From NCBI GenBank assembly GCA_020636915.1, contig JACJWV010000026.1, forward strand, positions 1 to 36,704: 36,704 bases of DNA. The letters run 5' to 3'. Both the position numbers and the translations under genes were made by a program. The stretch's first letter is position 1. Every line of letters starts with the position of its first letter. Source of the DNA: Nocardioides sp. Lineage in GTDB: Bacteria; Actinomycetota; Actinomycetes; Propionibacteriales; Nocardioidaceae. Below are positions 15,651 through 23,227 of this stretch, in pieces. The notes beneath the pieces are model-generated. The model saw only the letters and a list, made by a program, of their open reading frames with translations, was not told the origin of the DNA and ran no database searches.

Positions 15651-17087
15651 TCAGGCGGTGTCCTTGGTCTGCACGGCGACGCCCCGGCCGAGCTTGCTGT
15701 GGCGGTAGCCGTAGGCGGCATAGATGACCACGCCGAGGAGGAACCAGACCGCGAACCGCACCCAGGTCTCCGGCTGCAGCTTGGTGACCAGCCAGAGCGA
15801 GAAGGCGATGCCGAGCAGCGGGGTGAACGGCATCAGCGGGGTGCGGAAGGTACGCGGGAGGTCGGGCGAGCGGTAGCGCAACACAATGACCGCCGCGGAG
15901 ACGACCACGAAGGCGAGCAGGATCCCGATGTTCGTCAGCTCCGCGGCGTCGCCGATCGAGACGAAGCCCGCGATGCCGGCCGAGACGATGCCGACGATCC
16001 AGACCGGGCGGCTCGGTGAGTGGTGGTCGTTGGTCTTCGCGAACCACGCCGGCAGCAGCCCGTCACGGCTGATGGCGAACCAGACCCGCGACGCGCCGAG
16101 GGTGAAGGAGAACAGCACGGTGACGATCCCGACGATCGCCCCGACCGCGACCACCTTCGAGAACCCGCCCAGCCCGACCGATGCGAACGCCTCGCTGTAG
16201 GCCGCCGTCGCCGACAGGTCCGCGAAGGGCACCATCCCGGTGAGCACGGTGGCGGCCAGCAGGTAGAGCACCATCGCGATCGCCAGCGACAAGATGATCG
16301 CCTTCGGCAGGTTGCGCTCGGCCTCCTTCGACTCCTCGGCGGCGGTGCTCATCGCGTCGTACCCGAAGACCGCGAAGAAGACCGTGGCTGCCCCGGTCGC
16401 GGCGCCGCTGAGGCCGTAGGGGAAGTACGGCGTGAGGTTGTCGGTGTCGACGAAGAACGCGCCGACCACGATGACCGCGAGGACGATCGCGATCTTGACG
16501 CCGACCAGCATGGTCTCGATGCGGGTGCTCGTCCGGATCCCGCGGTTGAGCAGCCACGCGACCCCGAGGCAGAGCAGCACCGCGAAGAGGTCGATGCGGT
16601 GACCCTCGCCGGTCCCGGGTGCGCCGAGCATCCAGGTGGGCAGGTCGAGCCCGACGGCGTCGGCGAGGAAGGTGATGTACTGCGAGACGCCGATCGCGAC
16701 GACGGCCACGATCGCGGTGTACTCCAGCAGCAGGTCCCAGCCGATGAACCAGCCGACGGACTCGCCGAGCACCGCGTAGCCGTAGGTGTACGCCGATCCC
16801 GCGGCCGGGATCAGCCCGCCGAACTCGGCGTACGACAGGGCGGCGCAGGCGCTCGCGACGCCGGCGATCAGGAACGAGACGGTGACGGCCGGACCGGCGT
16901 CGGTCTTCGCGACCGGACCGGCCAGGGCGAAGATGCCGGCGCCGATGATGGCGCCGAGGCCGATCGCCGTCAGCTGCCACAGCCCGATGGACCGCTCGAG
17001 CCCGCTGTCCGCGTCCGCCTCGATCGGCTTGCGCCGGAAGATGCCACGTTGCGCTGCGACCTGTCGTGACGACTCGTCCAGGGTCAT
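15651..17087 (-). CDS. APC-superfamily amino acid permease (cationic amino acid transporter type)
   Basis: A 478-aa transporter with about 12 membrane helices. LWQLTAIGLGAIIGAGIFALAGPVA contains the unwound first helix motif GxIIGxGIF of the APC fold where the amino-acid backbone binds. SYAEFGGLIPAAGSAYTYGYAVLGESVGWFIGWDLLLEYT and FFAVFGYDAMSTAAEESKEAERNLPKAI are typical of the YfnA/CAT subgroup that takes up cationic or broad-range amino acids with protons. GLLPAWFAKTNDHHSPSRPVW in the later loop also fits. It diverges from the DUF1295 gene. The ribosome binding site is weak (AAGG). Confidence 0.9.
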   Translation of the reverse strand: MTLDESSRQVAAQRGIFRRKPIEADADSGLERSIGLWQLTAIGLGAIIGAGIFALAGPVAKTDAGPAVTVSFLIAGVASACAALSYAEFGGLIPAAGSAYTYGYAVLGESVGWFIGWDLLLEYTAIVAVVAIGVSQYITFLADAVGLDLPTWMLGAPGTGEGHRIDLFAVLLCLGVAWLLNRGIRTSTRIETMLVGVKIAIVLAVIVVGAFFVDTDNLTPYFPYGLSGAATGAATVFFAVFGYDAMSTAAEESKEAERNLPKAIILSLAIAMVLYLLAATVLTGMVPFADLSATAAYSEAFASVGLGGFSKVVAVGAIVGIVTVLFSFTLGASRVWFAISRDGLLPAWFAKTNDHHSPSRPVWIVGIVSAGIAGFVSIGDAAELTNIGILLAFVVVSAAVIVLRYRSPDLPRTFRTPLMPFTPLLGIAFSLWLVTKLQPETWVRFAVWFLLGVVIYAAYGYRHSKLGRGVAVQTKDTA

Positions 17088-17161
17088 GGACCTTCGTACC
17101 CCGCCGTCTTCGCCGTCAATCGACCAATCCGGACGGTTTCGAGCCGCTAGGTTCAGGGCCC

Positions 17162-18088
17162 GTGAGCAGCCCCGCCGCCGAGCCCGCGAGCCGACCCCAC
17201 GAGCAGCACCACAGCAAGGCCGTGTCGCTCGCGCACGTCGTCCTCGCGTACGTCGTCGCGTTCGGTCTCGCCGCCGCCTGGCTCGCCTGGGGGCCGAGCA
17301 CGGGCAAGCTGTGGCTGGACGGGCTCGTCGCCGACGTCATCGCGACCCTGGTCGTCTTCGTCTTCAGCCAGGTCCACCGCAACTCCAGCTTCTACGACGC
17401 CTACTGGAGCGTGCTGCCGCCGCTGCTCGCCCTCTACTGGTGGGGAGCCAGCACCCCCGACGTCGACCAGACCCGCGCGTGGCTGGTCATCGGCGTGATC
17501 CTCGTGTGGGCGGTGCGGCTGACCGCCAACTGGGTCTACACCTGGCCCGGCCTCCACCACGAGGACTGGCGCTACGTGATGCTGCGCGAGGGCCGCAGCC
17601 GCCCGATGGCCCTGGTCGTCGACCTGTTCGGGATCCACCTGGTCCCCACCCTGCAGGTCTTCCTCGGCATGGTGCCCGTGTACGTCGCGCTCTCCCGGCC
17701 CGGACGCCCCGTGGGCTGGCTGGACGCGGTCGCCGTCGCCGTCGGGCTCGGCGCGGTCGCCCTCGAGCTGGTCGCCGACACCCAGCTGCACCGGTTCGCC
17801 CGCACGCGGCAGCCGGGTCAGTCGATGGACACCGGCGTGTGGGCGTGGTCGCGACACCCCAACTACTTCGGCGAGGTCTCCTTCTGGTTCGCGCTCGCGA
17901 TCTTCGGCCTCGCGACCTCGCCGTCGGACTGGTGGTGGATCTTCGTCGGCGCGGTGGCGATGCTCGGCCTCTTCGAGGGCATCAGCATCCCGATGATGGA
18001 GCAGCGCAGCCTGGAGCGGCGGCCGACGTACCAGGACGTGGTGGACCGGGTCCCCCGGCTGGTGCCGCGGCCGCCGCGCCGCGCCTGA
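17162..18088 (+). CDS. DUF1295 membrane protein (steroid 5-alpha-reductase/ICMT-like)
   Basis: A 308-aa polytopic protein with the DUF1295 pattern: FVFSQVHRNSSFYDAYWSVLPPLLALYWW, VWAVRLTANWVYTWPGLHHEDWRYVMLRE, and near the end GVWAWSRHPNYFGEVSFWFALAIFGLA. The SRHPNY-GE box is the cofactor-site motif shared with steroid 5-alpha-reductases and isoprenylcysteine methyltransferases. The family is thought to reduce or methylate lipid-like substrates in the membrane; the real substrate is unknown. GTG 17162 is taken as start; TAGGTT lies 8 nt upstream and could be a -10 box for a leaderless transcript. The frame upstream of it overlaps the permease antisense and is not coding. Confidence 0.85.
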   Translation: MSSPAAEPASRPHEQHHSKAVSLAHVVLAYVVAFGLAAAWLAWGPSTGKLWLDGLVADVIATLVVFVFSQVHRNSSFYDAYWSVLPPLLALYWWGASTPDVDQTRAWLVIGVILVWAVRLTANWVYTWPGLHHEDWRYVMLREGRSRPMALVVDLFGIHLVPTLQVFLGMVPVYVALSRPGRPVGWLDAVAVAVGLGAVALELVADTQLHRFARTRQPGQSMDTGVWAWSRHPNYFGEVSFWFALAIFGLATSPSDWWWIFVGAVAMLGLFEGISIPMMEQRSLERRPTYQDVVDRVPRLVPRPPRRA

Positions 18089-18109
18089 AAGGCCTGATCG
18101 GGGCGCCGC

Positions 18110-18577
18110 TCAGCGGTTGCGCCACCAGACCGACGCGTTCAGCGCCGTCGCGAACCCGGTCCACGCGACGTAGGGCGCCAGCGCTGCCGCGGCCGCCCGG
18201 TCGTGGCGCGCGGCCTCGCGCAGCAGCGCCAGGTTGAGCGCGTCGAGGCCGACGATCACGGCGAGCCCGGCCGCCGGCGACTGCCGGGCGAAGAACACCC
18301 AGCACCACCCGGCGTTCGCCGCGAGGTCCGCGGTCGTCAGCGCGAGCACCCGCCGCCCGTCCCGCGGGGACTGCTCCACCGCCTTCTCCAGCGCGCGGCC
18401 GGTCCCCCAGGCGATCAGCCCGTAGAGGGGCGTCCACACCAGCGGGAAGGCGGCCTTCGGCGGCTGCCAGTCGGGCTTGTCGAGCGACTCGTACCAGTCG
18501 CTCGCCGGGCGGGTCCCGAGGCTGCCGGCGAGGGCGGCGGCGCCGGTGAGGGCTGCGGTCACGAGGCGGGGGCGCAT
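18110..18577 (-). CDS. TspO/MBR family membrane protein
   Basis: A 155-aa protein with five membrane helices, the usual TspO size. SDWYESLDKPDWQPPKAAFPLVWTPLYGLIAWGTGRAL is the typical first loop and helix (KPxWxPP...VWxxLY), and NAGWCWVFFARQSPAAGLAVIVGLDALNLALL and VAWTGFATALNASVWWRN complete the family pattern (N-A-G-W and L-N-x-x-x-W). TspO proteins bind porphyrins and other hydrophobic ligands and may break them down; the cellular role in actinobacteria is unclear. ATG 18577 matches the family N-terminus. It converges with the DUF1295 gene and diverges from the gamma-glutamyltransferase-like gene. Confidence 0.9.
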   Translation of the reverse strand: MRPRLVTAALTGAAALAGSLGTRPASDWYESLDKPDWQPPKAAFPLVWTPLYGLIAWGTGRALEKAVEQSPRDGRRVLALTTADLAANAGWCWVFFARQSPAAGLAVIVGLDALNLALLREAARHDRAAAAALAPYVAWTGFATALNASVWWRNR

Positions 18578-18627
18578 GGCTCCATGCTGCCCCCGGCCCG
18601 GGAACCGGGGGTGGATACGGTGAAAGC

Positions 18628-20100
18628 GTGCCCGAGCTCGCGATCGCCACACCCAACGAGGCCGCCGCCGACGCCGGCGAGGCGGTCGCCCGGGCCGGCG
18701 GCAACGCGGTCGACGCGGCACTCGCGGCCGCGCTGGTGACCATGGTCAACGAGGTCGGCCTGGTGTCGCTCAGCTCCGGCGGGTTCGTCACCGTGCAGCC
18801 GGAAGGCGCCGGGTCGCCGTACACCGTCGACGGCTGGATGGACATGCCCGGCCGGGGCCGCGCGCTCGGCGGCGGGACGTGGGACGTCCACACCGAGTAC
18901 GGCGGAGGCGTCGACATCACCATCGGCCCCGGCTCCGTCGCGGCCCACGGGTCGGTGGCGGCACTCGAGGAGGCCCACCGCCGCGACGGCCGGCTGCCGT
19001 GGCGCGAGGTCGTCGCACCTGCGGTCGACGTGGCCCGCGACGGGTTCCGCCTGACGGCGGCGTCGCGCTACTACCTGGAGTACGTCCACGACTCGATCTT
19101 CGGCTGGGACGACGTCAGCCGGGCCGCGGTGCACGACGAGCAGGGCGAGCTGGTGACCGACCGGATCGTGGTGCCCGACCTGGCCCGGTCGCTGGAGCTG
19201 GTCGCCGCCGAGGGCGCGGCCGCCCTGCACACCGGCGAGCTCGCGGAGCTCATCAGCCGCGACGTGCTCGCCCGCGGCGGGATCCTCGGCCCCGACGACC
19301 TCGCGGCCTACGCGCCCCAGGTCCGCGCGTCGCTGGCCACGCAGGTCGGCGGGTGGACGCTCGCCACCACCCCACCGCCCTCGGTCGGCGGCGTCTGCGT
19401 CGCCGCGATGCTGCGGCTGCTCGACGGCCGCCCCCACGAGACCTGGACCGACGACGACGTCGAGTGGCTGGTGCGCGTGCAGCGCGCCGTCCTCGGCCAC
19501 CGCCTCGACGTGCTCGACGCCGCGCCGGACCTCGAGGCCGACGCGGCGGCGTACCTCGACCTCGTCGACCGGTCCTCCCTCTCCATGCTGGAGTCCGGCT
19601 CGACCGCACACTGCTCGGCCACCGACTCCGACGGCCGCGCGTGCGCCGTCACCGTCTCGTCCGGCTACTTCTCGGGGATGATCGCGGAGGGCACCGGGAT
19701 CTGGCTCAACAACACCCTGGGCGAGCAGGAGCTCAACGGCCGCGGGCTGCACCGGCTGCCGCCCGGTTCACGCCTGATGTCCAACATGGCGCCCACGGTC
19801 GGCCGCCACGCCGACGGCTCGGTCCTCGCGATCGGCTCCCCCGGCGCAAGCCGGATCGCCACCGCGATCGCCCAGGTGCTCGCCGGCTTCGCCGGCGGCA
19901 TGACGCTGCAGGAGGCGGTCCACCACCAGCGCGTCCACGTCCACGACGCCGGCCGCCCCACCGAGGTCGTCAAGCGCGAGAGCGAGGAGGGGCTGACGAT
20001 GTACTACGGCGGGGTCGCCGCCACGCTGCTGCGCCCCGACGGCCGCCTCGTCGCCGCCGCCGACCCCCGGCGTGAGGGTGCGGTGCGTGTCGTGCGCTGA
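18628..20100 (+). CDS. Gamma-glutamyltransferase family protein (Ntn hydrolase)
   Basis: A 490-aa protein of the GGT fold. PNEAAADAGEAVARAGGNAVDAALAAALV is the family N-terminus, and the self-cleavage site is STAHCSATDSDG with the catalytic threonine at 326 (aligned with the TTHxS motif of GGT). SGMIAEGTGIWLNN, LPPGSRLMSNMAPTVG and AIGSPGASRIATAIAQVLAG are the small-subunit motifs. GGTs move gamma-glutamyl groups or hydrolyse glutathione-like peptides after self-processing. No signal peptide is seen, whereas classical GGTs are periplasmic or secreted, and the protein is shorter than most; a cytosolic relative acting on another gamma-glutamyl or amide substrate is likely. GTG 18628 may be leaderless, with TACGGT (18616-18621) as -10. 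Confidence 0.88.
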   Translation: MPELAIATPNEAAADAGEAVARAGGNAVDAALAAALVTMVNEVGLVSLSSGGFVTVQPEGAGSPYTVDGWMDMPGRGRALGGGTWDVHTEYGGGVDITIGPGSVAAHGSVAALEEAHRRDGRLPWREVVAPAVDVARDGFRLTAASRYYLEYVHDSIFGWDDVSRAAVHDEQGELVTDRIVVPDLARSLELVAAEGAAALHTGELAELISRDVLARGGILGPDDLAAYAPQVRASLATQVGGWTLATTPPPSVGGVCVAAMLRLLDGRPHETWTDDDVEWLVRVQRAVLGHRLDVLDAAPDLEADAAAYLDLVDRSSLSMLESGSTAHCSATDSDGRACAVTVSSGYFSGMIAEGTGIWLNNTLGEQELNGRGLHRLPPGSRLMSNMAPTVGRHADGSVLAIGSPGASRIATAIAQVLAGFAGGMTLQEAVHHQRVHVHDAGRPTEVVKRESEEGLTMYYGGVAATLLRPDGRLVAAADPRREGAVRVVR

Positions 20101-20111
20101 CCGGCCTGAGG

Positions 20112-21458
20112 TCAGGCGGCCCGGTAGGGCGGTGTGACGACCCAGGTGAGGCGGTCGTCGCGCGTGCGTGGTGGTGGATGCCAAGTGGGTCTTCGGGTGT
20201 GGGGGTCGATGATCAGGCGCCAGGCGGTCTGGTGGACCACGGTGTGGTGGCGCCGGCAGAGCAGGGCGAGGTTGTCCAGGCTGGTGGGGCCGCCGTCGGC
20301 CCAGTGGACGACGTGGTGGGCGTCGCAGGCGGCGGGCAGGCGGCGGCAGCCGGGGAAGGTGCAGTGGCGGTCGCGGGCGATCAGCGCGAGCCAGATCGCG
20401 GTGGTGACCAGGCGCTGGGTGCGGCCCACGTCGAGGACCTGGCCGCGGCCCCCGAGCACGACGGGGATGATGTCGGCGTCGCAGGCCAGGCGACGCACCG
20501 CGGCGGCGGACAGGGACTGGTCGTCGGGCAGCCGCCCGGCGGCATGGAGGCCGTCGCGGAGCTTGTCGTGGTCGACGGTGACGGTCAGCCGGGGTCGGGC
20601 GCCGTGGGTGGTCGGGGCGACGTCGGTGGTCTGGGTGCGGCGGCACAGCTCGACCAGCGCGTCCCACATGCGGGCACCGAACTCGCGGGGGTCGCGGCCG
20701 TCGTGGGCGCACCCCGCCTCGGGGCAGGAGGTGCCGCGCTGCCCGGCCCCCAGGTCGGGGCTGACCCCGCCGCACGATCCGGGCTCGGTGGTCTGGGGTG
20801 CGGCGAGCGGGAGGAGGGTGGCCTTGACCAGCTCGGTGTCCTCGGCGGTGCCGTAGCCCTTGCACCACACGCCGCCGAGCTCGTCGGGGGTGAACCCCAG
20901 GAAACGGGCGGCGTGAGCGGCCCGCTCGCGGCGGGGCTGGTCCTGGTCGTGGCCCAGCAGACGGCCGTCGGGGTCGATCTGGTCGACCACGTCGGGCCAG
21001 GCCCGGTCGAGGTCGGTGGCGTCGAGGTCGTGGGCCCTGTCCAGCAGGGTCCGCTCGGCGGCGCGCAGGACCTCCTCGACGCGGGGCAGCTGTGCGACCC
21101 GCTGGACGATCACCCGGGCCTTGTCCATCGACAGCCAGCCCTCGTCCAGAGCGTCACGCACCCCGGGGAGGTCACGCAGGCCCGCGGCCAGGCGCAGCAG
21201 CCCGCCGCCGGTGCCTTTGCGGCCCCCGCACACGGTGGTCAGGAAGTCCTTGGTCGAGGCCCACCCGACCTCGGCGGCGGCACCGGTCTGCTCGAGCCGG
21301 TCGGCCACCTCCAGCCGGACCGCGTCGAGTTGCGCGCGGACCCGTTCCAGCTCGACCATCACCGCCGGCAGCTCGGCCGGCGGCACGGCGTCCCAGTCCG
21401 CGGCCGCAAGCGACGCCACGCCCTCACGGGCGGTGTCGATCGCGGCCAGAGGATCCAT
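20112..21458 (-). CDS. DUF222/13E12-type HNH endonuclease
   Basis: A 448-aa protein of the 13E12 repeat family. The helical DUF222 part covers about residues 30-300 (ELERVRAQLDAVRLEVADRLEQTG, STKDFLTTVCGG, LLRLAAGLRDLPGVRDALDEGWLSMDKARVI). The C-terminal HNH nuclease is DRHCTFPGCRRLPAACDAHHVVHWADGGPTSLDNLALLCRRHHTVVH, with the zinc cysteines, the DAHH pair and the asparagine of DNLALLC. These genes are abundant in actinobacteria, often in multiple copies; their role is unclear but several are DNA-damage induced. ATG 21458 is chosen; ATG 21479 is in frame but lies inside the SOS box. It converges with the gamma-glutamyltransferase-like gene. Confidence 0.88.
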   Translation of the reverse strand: MDPLAAIDTAREGVASLAAADWDAVPPAELPAVMVELERVRAQLDAVRLEVADRLEQTGAAAEVGWASTKDFLTTVCGGRKGTGGGLLRLAAGLRDLPGVRDALDEGWLSMDKARVIVQRVAQLPRVEEVLRAAERTLLDRAHDLDATDLDRAWPDVVDQIDPDGRLLGHDQDQPRRERAAHAARFLGFTPDELGGVWCKGYGTAEDTELVKATLLPLAAPQTTEPGSCGGVSPDLGAGQRGTSCPEAGCAHDGRDPREFGARMWDALVELCRRTQTTDVAPTTHGARPRLTVTVDHDKLRDGLHAAGRLPDDQSLSAAAVRRLACDADIIPVVLGGRGQVLDVGRTQRLVTTAIWLALIARDRHCTFPGCRRLPAACDAHHVVHWADGGPTSLDNLALLCRRHHTVVHQTAWRLIIDPHTRRPTWHPPPRTRDDRLTWVVTPPYRAA

Positions 21459-21471
21459 GCTGCCATGGTAA

Positions 21472-21487
21472 TCGAACATGTGCTCGA
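21472..21487 (-). promoter_or_regulatory. LexA-type SOS box upstream of the HNH endonuclease
   Basis: TCGAACATGTGCTCGA differs at one position from the palindrome TCGAACATGTGTTCGA and fits the actinobacterial LexA consensus (TCGAAC-N4-GTTCGA). Its near edge is 13 nt upstream of ATG 21458. On the minus strand TTGTGC (21499-21494), a 17-nt spacer and TTCGAT (21476-21471) could be the -35 and -10, with the box covering the spacer and -10 as expected for repression. Confidence 0.8.
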
Positions 21488-21525
21488 ATACAAGCACAAC
21501 GCTCTCGTTCTCCCCGCGCGCGAGC

Positions 21526-22575
21526 TCAAACGGCTGTTGCAACGAGTCTCGGATTGAGTACTTGGCCCGGAGTCTGCCATTCCAGGGTCTTGCGGGGCCG
21601 GGTGTTCAGGCGCAGCGCAACGTCGTCGCATTCGGTCTGGGTGAGTTCTCGTAGGTCGGCGCCCTTGGGCCAGTACTGGCGCAGCAGGCCGTTGGTGTTC
21701 TCGTTGGTGCCGCGCTGCCAGGGGGACTGGGGGTCGCAGAAGTAGATCTGGATCCCGGTGTCGACCTTGAATCGGGCGTGTTGGGCCATTTCGCTGCCGC
21801 GGTCCCAGGTGATGGACTTGCGCAGCTCGACCGGCAACGTGGCGATCATCTGGGCCAGGCTCATCCGGGCGATCTCTGCGGTGTGCCGGCCCGGCAGCGG
21901 GGCCAGGAGCACGAACCGCGAGGAGCGCTCGACCAGGGTGATCACCGCCCCCTTGCCGGTGCCGCCCAGTAGCAGGTCGCCCTCCCAGTGACCGGGAACC
22001 GCGCGGTCGTCGGCTTCGGCCGGCCGTGCGCTGATGCGGATGTCGTCGGTGATCCCCAACGTGATCCGCTTCGCGCCGCCGGTCTGGGCCTTGCGACGGG
22101 TCCGGCGGCTGCGCAGGTGCGCGGTCAGCTCTCGCTTCAGCTCGCCCTTGGTCTGCACGAACAGGGACTGGTAGATCGTCTCGTGGCTCACCCGCATCCG
22201 CCGATCGGTCGGGAACAGGTCGGGCAACGCCCCCGCGATCTGCTCCGGTGACCAGTCGGCACGCAACAGCTCCCAGACCTGCTCGCGCAGCGGCGCATGG
22301 TCCAGCCGGCGCGGCTTTGGCCGCCGAGCCTTGATCGCGGCACGGCGCTGAGCCCGCTCAGCGTCATAGACCCGAAGGTAGCCCTGCCCGGTCGCCCGAG
22401 CCGTGCGCCGCCGCGGTGACCGCGACCCCGGCGCGGAGAAGCTCCGCGCCAACTCCCGACTGATCGTCGACTTGTGCACCCCCACAATCGAGGCGATCTG
22501 CCCCTGATCCAGACCGATCCGGTAACACCGCTCGATCGTCCTCCGCTGCTCCACCGTCAACCTCGCCCCAGGCAC
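21526..22575 (-). CDS. IS30-family transposase
   Basis: About 349 aa, apparently full length. It begins with the HTH (LTVEQRRTIERCYRIGLDQGQIASIVGVHKSTISREL) and a second DNA-binding region ending RADWSPEQIAGALPDLFPTDRRMRVSHETIYQSLF. The DDE catalytic core follows: GHWEGDLLLG (first Asp), TWDRGSEM (second Asp) and SPWQRGTNENTNGLLRQYWPKG (Glu). GTG 22575 has GGAGG 9 nt upstream; a TTG at 22584 is too close to that site. The reading frame runs through the left GTTGCAAC repeat and stops 8-10 nt beyond it, so the stop codon may be supplied by flanking DNA. No frameshift is visible and the element may be active. Confidence 0.92.
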   Translation of the reverse strand: MPGARLTVEQRRTIERCYRIGLDQGQIASIVGVHKSTISRELARSFSAPGSRSPRRRTARATGQGYLRVYDAERAQRRAAIKARRPKPRRLDHAPLREQVWELLRADWSPEQIAGALPDLFPTDRRMRVSHETIYQSLFVQTKGELKRELTAHLRSRRTRRKAQTGGAKRITLGITDDIRISARPAEADDRAVPGHWEGDLLLGGTGKGAVITLVERSSRFVLLAPLPGRHTAEIARMSLAQMIATLPVELRKSITWDRGSEMAQHARFKVDTGIQIYFCDPQSPWQRGTNENTNGLLRQYWPKGADLRELTQTECDDVALRLNTRPRKTLEWQTPGQVLNPRLVATAV

Positions 22576-22613
22576 GCGCCGCAACCTCCACCGTCATCGG
22601 TCCGAGTTGCAAC
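21536..22613 (-). mobile_element. IS30-family insertion sequence
   Basis: A single IS30-type transposase gene bracketed by GTTGCAAC at both ends (21536-21543 and 22606-22613) in the position of terminal inverted repeats. Similarity beyond these 8 bp is weak by eye (TCGGA appears offset on both inner sides), so the exact ends and target duplication are not settled. The left end lies about 35 bp upstream of the possible -35 box of the DUF222-HNH gene. Confidence 0.7.
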
Positions 22614-22652
22614 TACCGATTGAATTCGCGGCGCCGGTGGTCGCGCGAGATC

Positions 22653-22741
22653 TCGTAGACCGACGGGCAGAACCCGGGACCCCACCGGTCCTCCACGCTC
22701 GAGCACTCAGCGCAGGCTGACTTTCGCCCGTCGGTCTACGA
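22653..22741. repeat. 16-bp perfect inverted repeat in a 280-bp gene-free stretch
   Basis: TCGTAGACCGACGGGC at 22653-22668 is repeated inverted at 22726-22741, 57 nt apart. It lies between the IS30 right end (about 22613) and the small membrane protein (22896), a region with no convincing gene. It may be a relic of another element or a long hairpin. Confidence 0.75.
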
Positions 22742-22895
22742 CAAGTGCGCGGCGACAGCCGCGGCACGACTTACGGCTGATCCGGTAGGTCGCGGCGCCC
22801 CTGTGCGCGGCAGCGAGGAGCGCCACACCCGGTCAGACACCGGCGTGGAAGGGATACAGAGGTGTGCGCCACGGGGTCCGGGGAATCAGCACCCT

Positions 22896-23177
22896 GTGGT
22901 CCACGAGATCCTCGGCGCGGTCCTCACGCTCGCGGCCTCGGTCGTCGGCGCGCTGCTGGCCGTCCGGCACCACCAGCGTCGGCTCGCCGACCAGCCGGGA
23001 TCCGGGGACCCGCACACCCGCCAGCTCGCGGCGGCGCTGCTCTTCTTCCCCCTGTGCCTGGCGGGCGGGGTCGCCGGGATCCACGTGGGGCAGCCGACCT
23101 TGGCCGTGTTCGGCCTCCTCGGTGCGGTGATCTGGGGCTCCGCGATCGGCTGGCTGCTCTCCGGCCGGGTGCTGTAG
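22896..23177 (+). CDS. Small three-helix membrane protein of unknown function
   Basis: Not recognised. From GTG 22896 a 93-aa product has three hydrophobic segments: ILGAVLTLAASVVGALLAV, LAAALLFFPLCLAGGVAGI and LAVFGLLGAVIWGSAIGWLL, with a charged loop RHHQRRLADQPGSGDPHTRQ after the first. Upstream frame to 22803 has a poor composition and is probably not translated. No good ribosome binding site is seen (GGGGAA about 10 nt away). It stands 50 nt before the FUSC-type exporter in the same direction and may be cotranscribed with it. The hydrophobic pattern in one frame is the main support. Confidence 0.5.
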   Translation: MVHEILGAVLTLAASVVGALLAVRHHQRRLADQPGSGDPHTRQLAAALLFFPLCLAGGVAGIHVGQPTLAVFGLLGAVIWGSAIGWLLSGRVL

Positions 23178-23227
23178 GCAGCCGCCACCGGGTTGCCCGC
23201 CCGGGCCGATCGGGTACCCGCTCGGGG

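Noticed and set aside
20101..20124. CCTGA-GG-TCAGG hairpin at the convergent gene ends
   Set aside because: A 5-bp stem with a 2-nt loop cannot form as drawn and overlaps the HNH gene end.
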